DNA of 6,876 nt from Oscillospiraceae bacterium (GCA_017455225.1 JAFTBL010000140.1:1-6876); one strand, 5' to 3'; positions 1-6,722 are shown, numbered from the stretch's first letter. Translations and numbers: made by a program. Notes: generated by a model from the letters alone, not told the origin.

Positions 1-142
1 AGCCGCCGCAGACCTGCTGATAGGTGGGGGCGTCGGTGTCGCCGTTGGCGTAGCCCGTTTCCGTTTCCGTCACGGCGGAAAACTGGTCGAAGAAATGCTG
101 GGTGCCCCAAAAGCAGCCGCCTGCCAGATAAATGGTTTTCAC
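1..142 (-). CDS. msrA: Peptide-methionine (S)-S-oxide reductase MsrA, N-terminal 47 residues (3' end outside window)
   Basis: MsrA reduces the S-epimer of methionine sulfoxide, free or in proteins, back to methionine, using thioredoxin as electron donor; it is an oxidative-damage repair enzyme. Seen here: the N-terminus VKTIYLAGGCFWG carries the family's GCFWG active-site motif with catalytic Cys10. It is followed by a GYANG block (residues 30-34) and PTYQQVCGG (39-47), matching the family's GYANG...PTYEEVC signature. The start is GTG at 142-140, chosen because AAAGGAGGG lies six bases upstream and the alignment to MsrA begins right there. No signal peptide is visible, so the enzyme should be cytoplasmic. 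The frame is open to base 2 and the remaining two thirds or more lie beyond the left edge, so a C-terminal MsrB fusion cannot be excluded. The gene has its own promoter just upstream. Confidence 0.95.
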   Translation of the reverse strand, partial: MKTIYLAGGCFWGTQHFFDQFSAVTETETGYANGDTDAPTYQQVCGG

Positions 143-148
143 GGTGAG

Positions 149-157
149 CCCTCCTTT
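149..157 (-). promoter_or_regulatory. Strong ribosome binding site deciding the GTG start of msrA
   Basis: Read on the minus strand the site is AAAGGAGGG, followed by the six-base spacer CTCACC and then GTG. It is a near-perfect anti-16S match, and no ATG sits in frame nearby, so it fixes the non-canonical start codon. Confidence 0.85.
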
Positions 158-184
158 ATCATAATGAGGTCTGTCTTGCAGGTC

Positions 185-213
185 ATTATACCCCCATTCC
201 CCGCCGTTGGCAA
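185..213 (-). promoter_or_regulatory. Sigma-70-type promoter for msrA
   Basis: On the minus strand, TTGCCA (213-208) is separated by exactly 17 bases from a perfect TATAAT (190-185). Transcription would start near base 178, giving a leader of about 36 nt before the GTG. The -35 box directly abuts the foot of the upstream gene's terminator hairpin, so msrA has its own promoter but may also receive read-through. No operator-like repeat is visible between promoter and gene. Confidence 0.8.
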
Positions 214-214
214 G

Positions 215-245
215 AAGGATCCCCCGGCTTGACCGGGGGATCCTT
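215..245 (-). terminator. Hairpin terminator after the lipoprotein gene
   Basis: A perfect 13-bp inverted repeat, AAGGATCCCCCGG (215-227) against its complement (233-245), encloses a 5-nt loop. It begins 37 nt after the lipoprotein stop codon. The stem is GC-rich and very stable, but only a broken T-tract (TTCTT) follows on the minus strand, so termination may be incomplete. The plus-strand side has no T-run either, so it is assigned to the minus strand by gene context. Confidence 0.7.
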
Positions 246-282
246 AAACTGTCAAATAGAGGCTGTGCCGTTTCGCCTTCTC

Positions 283-2214
283 TCACGGGCGTCCCATGCC
301 GCCGGGGCCGCCGCCCATGCCGCCGGGTTGGCCGCCGCCCATGCCGCCGGGCATCATGCCGCCTCCCATGCCGCCCATGCCGCCGCCGTAAAGAGCGGAG
401 GTCATCTGCACGGTGGATACGGTGGAGCCGCCGGACACGGCGGTACCGGTGGCGTAGCCGTTGGCGTCCGCGCCGGAGACCGTGCCGCCCACCACGACGG
501 AATAGCTCTCGCCGCTTTGGATGCCGGGGGCGGTGACGGTGGCGCAGGCATAGGCCTTGCCGGGGGTGAAGGAGGCCACCACGCGTCCGCTGCCGTCCAC
601 CACGGCGAAGGAGGTGCCGGCGCTCTGGCTGCCGGTGCTGACCAACATGGAACCCTGGTTCTCCGCCGAGGAGAAATTCATGGCCATGCCCGCGCTGCCC
701 AGCGCGATGACCGTGCCGCCGGTGACGGCGGCGCTGCCGTCATAGTCCAGCGCGCCGTTGCCGCTGTTGGTGGGGCCGCTGACCAGCGTCACGCCGCCGC
801 TGACAGTCATGGCGCCGTTGGCGTCCAGCCCGTCGCCGCCGGAATCCACCAGCAGATAACCGCCGGAAATGGTCAGCGTGCCGCTGCTGCCGGAGAAGCT
901 GCCCATGCCGGGGCGGCCGTCCATGGCGGAGCCGTCGTTGCCGCCGGCGGCGTTGAGCCCGTCGTCGGAGGCCACGATGGACACCGTGCCGCCGGAAACG
1001 GTCAGGTCAGTGCTCTCCAGCCCCTCGTAGCTCCTGGTCACGCTCATCGTGCCGCCGGAGATGGTCAGACTGCTGTCGGCATGGGCGCCGTCGTCGCCGG
1101 AGGACAGGGTCAGCGTGCCGCCGGAGATGGTCATGGTGCCGTTGCTGTGAAGACTGTCGTCCGAGGAATCCACGGTGATCTCACCGCCGGTGACGGTCAG
1201 ATCGGTACCCGCCTTGAGCCCCTTGGCGCTGCTGCCGTCGGAGGCGGACGCACTGTCGCCCCACACGCCCCAGCCGGGGTTCAGCATGCCGCCGGAGGTG
1301 ACGGAGGCGTTGGCGCTGCCGCCGCCGGAGGTAATGCGCAGCGTGCCGCCGGCGACGCGCAGGGCGGTTTCCGCCTGGATGCCGTCGGTGCCTGCGTCCA
1401 CGGTGACGACGCCGCTTTCGACATACACGTAGCCCCGGGCGGCATCCTCGTCGTTGTCGGAGCGGATGCCGTCCGTTCCGGCGGTGAGCTCCAGCACGGC
1501 GTTGGCCAGCTTCACGCAGTCCTTGCCGCACAGCGCAGCGTTCTGCGCAGTGACGGTGATGGTGCCGCCGGTGATGACCAGATCGTCCTTGGACACCACG
1601 CCGTGCTTGTTGTTGCCGTTGACGGTCAGGCTGCCGGTGCCGTTGACGGTGAGATCCTCCTTGCTGAACAGGGCGGCGTCCAGATCGGTCTCGCCGTCCG
1701 AGGCGGTATAGCCGCTGCCGTCGGAGAGAATGTTGTCGCTGCCCTCCGCCAGCGTGAGGAACACCTTGTCGGCGGTCTTGATATACAGCGCCGGCCCCTC
1801 GTCGTTGTGCACGGACACGCCGTCCAGCACCAGCTGCACCTTTTCCTCCTTGTCCGCCGCCACCACGACGCTGCCGTTCGTAAGGCTGCCGGTGATAACG
1901 TAAGTGCCGGCGGCGGTGACGGTGACCGTGTCGCCCTCCGCCGTCGCGCCGTCGCCGTCCACGGTGCTGGCGCCGTCGGCAAGAGTGATGTGCGCCGTCA
2001 CCGCGTCATAGGACGCGTCCAGATCCCGCTTGGAAAAGCTGTAGTCCGCCCCGTCGTCGGAGGTGGCGCCGGTATCGGCTGGCTGGGTCTGCTGGGATGC
2101 GGCGGGTACGTCCTCCGTTTCGCCTCCCTCCTGCGCCGTTCGTCCGCCGCAGGCGGTCAGCAGCAGCGAAGCGCAAAGCGCCGCGGCCGCGAGAATGTTC
2201 CATTTCTTGTTCAT
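283..2214 (-). CDS. Secreted lipoprotein with Cthe_2159-like carbohydrate-binding β-helix and Gly/Met-rich tail
   Basis: The 643-residue product starts with a lipoprotein signal peptide: MNKK, a hydrophobic stretch to residue 19, then lipobox L19-T-A-C22. It should be lipid-anchored on the outer face of the membrane at Cys22. Residues 25-55 are an acidic, Gln/Thr-rich linker. From about 70 to 510 come repeated Ser/Thr/Gly-rich β-strands of the pattern LTISGGT-x-x-V-SSDDG, with turns at 247-250, 276-279, 350-357, 372-379, 394-401, 415-422 and 458-465. The clearest rungs are 22-23 residues apart, as in a right-handed β-helix. This matches the family of Clostridium thermocellum Cthe_2159 (carbohydrate-binding domain, PF14262-like), whose known member binds cellulose and pectin-type polymers and calcium; the Asp-rich turns would suit calcium. 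Residues 515-605 look like a separate β-domain, followed by a Gly/Met-rich tail (609-643). The ligand is inferred, not shown. The start at 2214 is preferred over an in-frame ATG at 2298 because it has an RBS and begins the signal peptide. Confidence 0.88.
   Translation of the reverse strand: MNKKWNILAAAALCASLLLTACGGRTAQEGGETEDVPAASQQTQPADTGATSDDGADYSFSKRDLDASYDAVTAHITLADGASTVDGDGATAEGDTVTVTAAGTYVITGSLTNGSVVVAADKEEKVQLVLDGVSVHNDEGPALYIKTADKVFLTLAEGSDNILSDGSGYTASDGETDLDAALFSKEDLTVNGTGSLTVNGNNKHGVVSKDDLVITGGTITVTAQNAALCGKDCVKLANAVLELTAGTDGIRSDNDEDAARGYVYVESGVVTVDAGTDGIQAETALRVAGGTLRITSGGGSANASVTSGGMLNPGWGVWGDSASASDGSSAKGLKAGTDLTVTGGEITVDSSDDSLHSNGTMTISGGTLTLSSGDDGAHADSSLTISGGTMSVTRSYEGLESTDLTVSGGTVSIVASDDGLNAAGGNDGSAMDGRPGMGSFSGSSGTLTISGGYLLVDSGGDGLDANGAMTVSGGVTLVSGPTNSGNGALDYDGSAAVTGGTVIALGSAGMAMNFSSAENQGSMLVSTGSQSAGTSFAVVDGSGRVVASFTPGKAYACATVTAPGIQSGESYSVVVGGTVSGADANGYATGTAVSGGSTVSTVQMTSALYGGGMGGMGGGMMPGGMGGGQPGGMGGGPGGMGRP
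286..390 (-). repeat. Low-complexity repeat encoding the Gly/Met-rich C-terminal tail
   Basis: The last 35 codons of the lipoprotein are built from degenerate repeats of GGMGGG and PGGM units, visible in the DNA as reiterated ATGCCGCCGGG-like blocks on the plus strand. The tail has seven methionines and about twenty glycines and ends GMGRP. Such a tail is probably flexible and disordered. The DNA repetition makes the segment prone to slippage, so its length may vary between strains. Confidence 0.85.
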
Positions 2215-2222
2215 GGGGATCG

Positions 2223-2230
2223 CTCCTTTC
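2223..2230 (-). promoter_or_regulatory. Ribosome binding site deciding the lipoprotein start
   Basis: GAAAGGAG on the minus strand lies eight bases before ATG 2214-2212. The upstream in-frame ATG (2298) has no comparable site and would place 28 polar residues before the signal peptide, so this RBS settles the start. Confidence 0.85.
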
Positions 2231-2239
2231 CCTTTGCAC

Positions 2240-2275
2240 GCAGAAAAGGCATCTCCTTCTGTCGCCGTTTTCTGC
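2240..2275 (-). promoter_or_regulatory. Stem-loop in the 5' leader of the lipoprotein mRNA
   Basis: GCAGAAAA (minus strand 2275-2268) pairs perfectly with TTTTCTGC (2247-2240). Beyond a one-base bulge, three more GC pairs extend the stem. The remaining 13-nt loop (2263-2251) contains AGAAGGAGAT, a second Shine-Dalgarno-like sequence. If transcription starts from the TACAAT at 2290-2285, this stem would sit at the very 5' end of the mRNA, where stem-loops often protect transcripts from decay. A regulatory role is inference. No known riboswitch consensus is recognised. Confidence 0.5.
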
Positions 2276-2284
2276 TTTGTGGGT

Positions 2285-2290
2285 ATTGTA
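2285..2290 (-). promoter_or_regulatory. Possible -10 element of the lipoprotein gene
   Basis: TACAAT matches five of six consensus -10 bases and sits 71 bases upstream of the start codon, within the only available promoter space (2215-2340). No acceptable -35 hexamer is found 16-19 bases upstream, and there is no TGn extension. If real, the promoter is weak or activator-dependent. Confidence 0.3.
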
Positions 2291-2343
2291 CGGAGCAAAA
2301 CTGAAAAGGAGCTTAAAAACCGTTCCGTTCAAAAATTGTTTAC

Positions 2344-2381
2344 AAAAACCGCCGGAGAGGCATCAAACGCGTCTCTCCGGC
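2344..2381 (-). terminator. Rho-independent terminator of the hflX-yigZ-pepD-gdpD operon
   Basis: A perfect 9-bp stem, GCCGGAGAG (minus strand 2381-2373) against CTCTCCGGC (2359-2351), with a 13-nt loop, is followed by GG and a run of five T (2348-2344). It starts 24 nt after the gdpD stop codon. Stem, position and T-run are all textbook, so the operon should end here and the lipoprotein gene should be transcribed separately. Confidence 0.9.
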
Positions 2382-2405
2382 AGGTAAAAATACATTATAA
2401 CGTGC

Positions 2406-3230
2406 TTACTTGTGGTGACCCAGCTGGCGCAGGAAGCCCAGCACCGCGCCGGGATCGTCGGCGGTGACCAGCCGGGCGCCCCGGTCGAAGGACGCGGCCA
2501 GCGCCTCCTTCGTGCGCACGCCGGCGCCCACCCACGGCTCCACGCCGCGGCGGCGCACCTCGTCAAACCAGCTTTGCGGGCACACGGGATCCTCCAGCGA
2601 CACGTGCTTCCCGTCCTTCTCCACGCCGTGGAGAAGGCACGCCACGTCCAGATAGGACGCCGGGTCGCCGTGATCCGGCCCCAGATAGAAATCCGGGTAA
2701 AAGCCGTGCAGCGGATAGCGCTTGCCGTACTTTTGCCGCAGATGCAGCAGCAGCGCGCCGCTGAAGCTGTTCAAAATCACCCGCTGCCCCAGACCGTACC
2801 GCTCCAGCATGTCCACCGTCTTGTCCGCCGTGTCGTAGGACGCCTCCGGCCCCTCCACGTGGGGGTATTCCTTCAGCTCGATATTCAGCAACAGACCCGG
2901 CGTGGAGGCCGTCAGCTCCAACAGCTCCTCCAGCTGTGCCGGCGCCTCCGGGGCAAAGCCCTCGTCGTGGGCGGCGGCGTTCAGCGCCAGAAACTCCTTC
3001 CGGCTCATGGAGCGCACCGCGCCGGTGCCGTCGGTGGTGCGATCCACCAGCGAATCGTGCATCAGCACCAGCGCGCCGTCGCGGGTCTGGCGCACGTCCG
3101 TTTCGATCATGTCCACTCCCAGCGACACGGCGTAGCGGAAGGCCGTCATGGTATTCTCCGGCTGGATGCGCCGGGCGCCCCGGTGAGCCGCCACCAGCAT
3201 GACGTTGGTATCGTCGTTCCAAAGTGACAT
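2406..3230 (-). CDS. Glycerophosphodiester phosphodiesterase (GDPD family)
   Basis: This 274-residue TIM-barrel enzyme should hydrolyse glycerophosphodiesters, the deacylated head groups of phospholipids, to glycerol-3-phosphate and an alcohol, with a divalent metal. Seen here: HRG at 16-18 with PENT at 24-27; E43 and D45 in IETDVRQTRDG; HD at 58-59 followed by DRTTDGTG; and NIELK at 116-120. Together these supply the two catalytic histidines (H16, H58) and the metal ligands (E43, D45, E118). There is no signal peptide or membrane segment, so it is cytoplasmic and shaped like UgpQ rather than secreted GlpQ. It is the last gene of the operon, starting 16 nt after the pepD stop; its RBS AAAGGAGG overlaps that stop codon, which suggests coupled translation. 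The substrate head group cannot be read from sequence. Confidence 0.93.
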   Translation of the reverse strand: MSLWNDDTNVMLVAAHRGARRIQPENTMTAFRYAVSLGVDMIETDVRQTRDGALVLMHDSLVDRTTDGTGAVRSMSRKEFLALNAAAHDEGFAPEAPAQLEELLELTASTPGLLLNIELKEYPHVEGPEASYDTADKTVDMLERYGLGQRVILNSFSGALLLHLRQKYGKRYPLHGFYPDFYLGPDHGDPASYLDVACLLHGVEKDGKHVSLEDPVCPQSWFDEVRRRGVEPWVGAGVRTKEALAASFDRGARLVTADDPGAVLGFLRQLGHHK

Positions 3231-3246
3231 GGGTCTTGTTCCTCCT

Positions 3247-4683
3247 TTATTTCATGCGCCGCAGCGCTTGACATACCATCTGCCAGACCCGCCCGGTGGA
3301 GGCGATGTGCAGCCGCTCCCGGAAGGTGTGGATGTCGGACAGATCCGGGCCGATGGACACGCAGTCCAGCCCCTCGATCTTGCCGCAGAACAGCCCGCAT
3401 TCCACGCCGGCGTGGATGGCCTCCACCACCGGCGCCTTGCCGTACTGCTCCGTATAAAGCGACACCAGCAGATCCCGCAGGGGCGAATCCTGCCTGTACT
3501 GCCAGCCGGGATAGTCCCCGGTGACGTACACCGTGCCGCCCAGACGCTCCGTCAGGCACTGCAGTGTTTCCGTCAGCTGGCGCTTCTGCCGCTCCACGCT
3601 GCTGCGCACGCTGAAGGACGCCTCCACCGCCTCGTCCGAGGTGGTCAGGATGCCCAGATTCAGCGATGTCTGCACCAGGCCGGGGATGTCGGCGCTCATC
3701 ACCTGCACCCCATTGGGACAGCAGCTCAGCAGGCACAGCGCCCGGTCGGTGGATTCGCCGGTCATGGGCAATCCCGCGCCGCCCTCCGTCACCGTGACGG
3801 TAACGCCGGGGTCCGTGACGGCGTACTCGCTGCGCAGCGCCGCTTCCCGCCGGGCGCAGAGCTCCCGCACAGCAGCGCCGTCCGCCGCGCACACCACTGC
3901 GGAGGCCGCCACCGGAATGGCGTTGTCCTTCAGTCCGCCGCTGACGGACACCAGTCGCAGCGCCGTGGCACGGGACAGAGCGTACAGAAGATGCGCCAGC
4001 GCCACCGAGGCATTCAGCCGCCCCTTGTGGATCTCCACGCCGGAGTGTCCGCCGATGAGACCGGTGACAGATACAGTCATCATAACACCTGTAAAGGCTT
4101 CACGCTTTACAGGCAAAACACAGTGGGTACGGTTGCCGCCGGCGCAGCTGACGGTGAACACGCCCTCGTCCTCCGAGTCGAGGTTCAAAAGGCGCTTGCC
4201 CTGCAGGGGCGACACGTCCAGCCCCACAGCGCCGTCCATGCCGGTCTCCTCGTCCACGGTGAACACACACTCAAGGCGGGGATGTTCCATGGCGCCGTCA
4301 TCCAGCGCCGCCAGCATCATGGCCACGGCGATGCCGTCGTCGCCGCCCAGCGTGGTGCCCTTGGCCAGCACGGTATCGCCCTCCACCGCCAGCTCCAGCC
4401 CCTCGCGCTCCATATCCTTGTCGCAATCCGGCGCCTTCTCGCACACCATGTCCATGTGACCCTGCAGGATCACCGGGGCGGACTGCTCGTAACCGGGGGC
4501 GGCGGGCTTGATGATGATCACGTTGTTCAGTCCGTCCTGATAATGCTCCAGTCCCCGCTGCACGGCAAACGACACCAGATAGTCGCTGATTCTTTTCGTG
4601 TTGCCCGACCCGTGGGGGATGGCGCAGATCTCCTCAAAGAAATGAAAGACGTTTTTCGGCTCCAGATGCTCCAGCACAGCCAT
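3247..4683 (-). CDS. pepD: Aminoacyl-histidine dipeptidase PepD (peptidase family M20C)
   Basis: A 478-residue cytosolic di-zinc dipeptidase that cleaves Xaa-His and other dipeptides in the last step of peptide breakdown. The M20 metal site is complete: H76 and D78 in GHMDMVCEK, bridging D115 in GTTLGGDDGIA (109-119), catalytic E145 and metal ligand E146 in TVDEETGMDG (142-151), D169 in LNLDSEDEG, and a late histidine, H452, in the DIHTFRER block. HAGVECG (424-430) is typical of PepD. The length agrees with the family (about 480-490) and no signal peptide is seen. A bacterial-exopeptidase-type dimerisation domain lies between about residues 190 and 390. AGGAGG lies seven bases before the ATG; the gene begins 28 nt after yigZ and is third in the operon. 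The name rests on family level; substrate range may differ. Confidence 0.94.
   Translation of the reverse strand: MAVLEHLEPKNVFHFFEEICAIPHGSGNTKRISDYLVSFAVQRGLEHYQDGLNNVIIIKPAAPGYEQSAPVILQGHMDMVCEKAPDCDKDMEREGLELAVEGDTVLAKGTTLGGDDGIAVAMMLAALDDGAMEHPRLECVFTVDEETGMDGAVGLDVSPLQGKRLLNLDSEDEGVFTVSCAGGNRTHCVLPVKREAFTGVMMTVSVTGLIGGHSGVEIHKGRLNASVALAHLLYALSRATALRLVSVSGGLKDNAIPVAASAVVCAADGAAVRELCARREAALRSEYAVTDPGVTVTVTEGGAGLPMTGESTDRALCLLSCCPNGVQVMSADIPGLVQTSLNLGILTTSDEAVEASFSVRSSVERQKRQLTETLQCLTERLGGTVYVTGDYPGWQYRQDSPLRDLLVSLYTEQYGKAPVVEAIHAGVECGLFCGKIEGLDCVSIGPDLSDIHTFRERLHIASTGRVWQMVCQALRRMK
4088..4113. repeat. Perfect 9-bp inverted repeat inside pepD
   Basis: CCTGTAAAG (4088-4096) and CTTTACAGG (4105-4113) enclose an 8-nt loop. 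It lies in the codons for LPVKREAFTG and is AT-richer than the surrounding gene. No T-run follows on either strand, so it is not a terminator. It may be chance, an mRNA structure or a protein-binding site. Confidence 0.5.
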
Positions 4684-4711
4684 ACCAGTTCCTCCTATAT
4701 ACTCTTTTTGC

Positions 4712-5347
4712 TTATAACTCCTCCCGGGGGCCGGGGCGGTATTCCCGCGCCAGCTCCTGCACTGTCACGCCGCCGGCGGACAATTCGGTGAGCCGCCGTT
4801 GCAGCCCCTCCACGCCCTGCGCCGGGACAGATGCCGTCAGCGCCACGTCGGCGCCGTATTCCGCGCCGTCCACCGTGCCGCCGGCGGCCGCCAGCTCCAG
4901 CTTCACCTGCTCCAGCAGCGGATAGGGACACGGGATCCTCACCCGGGCCCACAGGCCCAGCGTGGCGGCCCCGGCGGCGGACAGCGCGTCCTTGGCGCCC
5001 TTGGCATACGCCCTCGTCAGCCCGCCGGCCCCCAGCAGGACGCCGCCGAAATACCGGGTGACCACGCAGCAGGCGTTGGTCACGTGCTCCCGCTCCAGCA
5101 CCTTCAGCATGGGCTGACCGGCGGTGCCCTGCGGCTCTCCGTCGTCGCCGTAGCGCACCACGCCCTGTCCGATGCGGTAGCACCAGCAGTTGTGGCGGGC
5201 GTCGTAGTATTTCGCGCGGGTCTGCCGGATGTGCTGCTGCGCTTCCTCCTCGCTCTCCACCGGCCAGACGTGGCCGATGAAGCGGGATCGCTTTTCGGTG
5301 AACTCACTTTCGCCGAAGCCGTAAGGCACACGGATCAGCTCAGCCAT
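4712..5347 (-). CDS. yigZ: YigZ/IMPACT family protein
   Basis: A 211-residue protein with two domains. The N-terminal IMPACT domain (about 15-125) has SRFIGHVWPVES (21-32), DARHNCWCY (49-57), the UPF0029 signature GDDGEPQGTAGQPML (67-81) and VVTRYFGGVLLGAGGLTRAY (95-114). A DUF1949-type ferredoxin-like domain (about 140-200) follows. Length and layout match bacterial YigZ. The eukaryotic relative IMPACT/Yih1 regulates the Gcn2 kinase; the bacterial function is not settled, though a link to nucleic acids or translation has been suggested. Placement straight after hflX (21-nt gap) supports a translation-related role by association only. The ATG at 5347 has TGGAGGG six bases upstream. Cytoplasmic; nothing appears broken or missing. 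Confidence 0.93.
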   Translation of the reverse strand: MAELIRVPYGFGESEFTEKRSRFIGHVWPVESEEEAQQHIRQTRAKYYDARHNCWCYRIGQGVVRYGDDGEPQGTAGQPMLKVLEREHVTNACCVVTRYFGGVLLGAGGLTRAYAKGAKDALSAAGAATLGLWARVRIPCPYPLLEQVKLELAAAGGTVDGAEYGADVALTASVPAQGVEGLQRRLTELSAGGVTVQELAREYRPGPREEL

Positions 5348-5368
5348 GGCGCGCCCTCCATTCGCCGG

Positions 5369-6664
5369 TCATTCCCAATCCTCCTTCGGCTCCTGCCAGC
5401 CCTCGATATACTCCTTGACCTGACCCAGCAGGCGAGGCGGACATACCGCCGTCACGTCCACCGTTTCGCCGTATTCCACGCTCTCCACCTTGCCGTCCCG
5501 GTACAGCGCGTCCAGAAGGCCCGTCTTGTCATAGGGCAGATGGATCGTCACGCGGCGGGTGCCCCTGTCCAGTTTTTCGTCGATCAGACGCAGCAGATCG
5601 CCGATCCCCTCCCCCGTTTTGGCGGAGATGGACACAGCGTCCTCCTGCCCCGCCCGGTCAAAGGAAAAGGCAAGGTCTGACTTGTTATATACCCGGATGC
5701 AGGGAATGTGGTCGGCGCCCAGCTCGTGGATCAGCTCCTCCACGATACGCTGCTGGGCGCGGTGCTCCGGGTTGGACGCGTCGATCACGTGGAGCAGGAG
5801 ATCGGCATACTCCAGTTCCTCCAGCGTGGCCTTGAACGCCTCCACCAGCTGGTGGGGCAGCTTGCGGATGAATCCCACCGTGTCGGAGATCACCACGTCC
5901 AGCGTGTCGGACACGGTCAGAAGCCGGGTTGTAGTGTCCAGCGTGTCGAACAGCCGGTCGTTGGCAGGGATGGCGGCGCCGGTCAGGGCGTTGAGCAATG
6001 TGGATTTGCCCGCGTTGGTATAGCCCACGATGGCCACCACCGGGATCTCGTTTTTCATGCGGCGCTGGCGCTGGGTGCCCCGGATGCGGCGCACCTCCTC
6101 CAGCTCGGCGCGGAGCTTGTCGATCTTGCGGCGGATGTGGCGCCGGTCCGTCTCCAGCTGCGTTTCGCCGGGGCCCTTGGAGCCGATGGGTCCTTTGCCG
6201 CTGGTGCCGGCCCGCCGCTCCAGATGGGTCCACATGCCCACAAGACGGGGCAGCAGGTACTGATACTGCGCCAGCTCCACCTGCAAACAGCCCTCCCGGG
6301 TGCGGGCGCGCTGGGCGAAAATGTCCAGAATAAGGCCGCTGCGGTCGATGACCTGCACGCCCAGCAGCTCCGTCAGCACCCGGATCTGGGAGGGGGACAG
6401 ATCGTTGTCGAAGATCACCATGGTGGCCTCACACCCCTCCACCATGCGCTTGACCGCCTCCACCTTGCCCTCGCCGAAGAAGCTGTGGGGGTCGGGCTTA
6501 TCCCGGCTTTGCAGGATGGTGCCCACCGCCGCGCCGCCGGCGGTATCCACCAGCGCCGAAAGCTCGGCCAAGCTCTCCTCGTCGGCGCTGTCGCCCGCCA
6601 GCACCGGCGAGCGCAAGCCCACCAGCACCGCGTAATCTCTCTTTTTCTCCGTACTCTGTTCCAT
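5369..6664 (-). CDS. hflX: Ribosome-associated GTPase HflX
   Basis: HflX binds the 50S subunit and uses GTP to split stalled or hibernating 70S ribosomes, mainly under stress. The 431-residue product has the family-specific N-terminal domain with HSFFGEGKVE (60-69), DNDLSPSQ (86-93) and DRSGLILDIFAQRA (107-120). The glycine-rich SKGPGETQLETDRR block (162-175) and a basic coiled coil (about 175-205) follow. The G domain has G1 GYTNAGKS (214-221), G2 DTTTR (243-247), G3 DTVG (260-263), G4 NKSD (326-329) and G5 SAK (346-348); a C-terminal domain follows from about 365. All GTPase motifs are intact. It is first in a four-gene operon with a good promoter. The ribosome site (GAGAGGG, three bases before the ATG) is closer than usual, so initiation may be modest; no other Met lies nearby. 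The leader is only about 23 nt, too short for the leader-peptide attenuation known for some HflX-type resistance genes. Confidence 0.96.
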   Translation of the reverse strand: MEQSTEKKRDYAVLVGLRSPVLAGDSADEESLAELSALVDTAGGAAVGTILQSRDKPDPHSFFGEGKVEAVKRMVEGCEATMVIFDNDLSPSQIRVLTELLGVQVIDRSGLILDIFAQRARTREGCLQVELAQYQYLLPRLVGMWTHLERRAGTSGKGPIGSKGPGETQLETDRRHIRRKIDKLRAELEEVRRIRGTQRQRRMKNEIPVVAIVGYTNAGKSTLLNALTGAAIPANDRLFDTLDTTTRLLTVSDTLDVVISDTVGFIRKLPHQLVEAFKATLEELEYADLLLHVIDASNPEHRAQQRIVEELIHELGADHIPCIRVYNKSDLAFSFDRAGQEDAVSISAKTGEGIGDLLRLIDEKLDRGTRRVTIHLPYDKTGLLDALYRDGKVESVEYGETVDVTAVCPPRLLGQVKEYIEGWQEPKEDWE

Positions 6665-6693
6665 ATACCCTCTCGTAAATCAATCTTTTCTGC

Positions 6694-6722
6694 ATTATAG
6701 CACAACCCCGCCGGATTGTAAA
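6694..6722 (-). promoter_or_regulatory. Sigma-70-type promoter of the hflX operon
   Basis: On the minus strand, TTTACA (6722-6717), a 17-base spacer, and TATAAT (6699-6694) preceded by TGC form an extended -10. The start point would be near 6687, leaving a leader of about 23 nt. It is the only strong promoter seen for the four downstream genes. Confidence 0.85.

Noticed and set aside
2215..2298. 28-residue N-terminal extension of the lipoprotein
   Set aside because: It would bury the signal peptide behind polar residues, and it overlaps the leader stem-loop and RBS. The ATG at 2214 is much better supported.
229..2304. 691-codon open frame on the plus strand, antisense to the lipoprotein gene
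   Set aside because: It is Ala/Gly/His-rich with no recognisable domain or RBS. It mirrors the opposite strand's codon bias, while the minus-strand frame has a signal peptide and family repeats.
2394..2399. Perfect TATAAT on the minus strand between gdpD and its terminator
   Set aside because: No -35-like hexamer lies 16-18 bases upstream (TGGGTC at the 17-base position). Any transcript would run straight into the terminator at 2344-2381.
3199..4791. Long plus-strand frame antisense to pepD (530 codons), with similar ones at 2412-3227, 4799-5680 and 5708-6700
   Set aside because: All lie opposite clearly identified enzymes and encode His/Gln/Arg/Ala-rich low-information sequence with no motif. 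They are GC-driven shadows.
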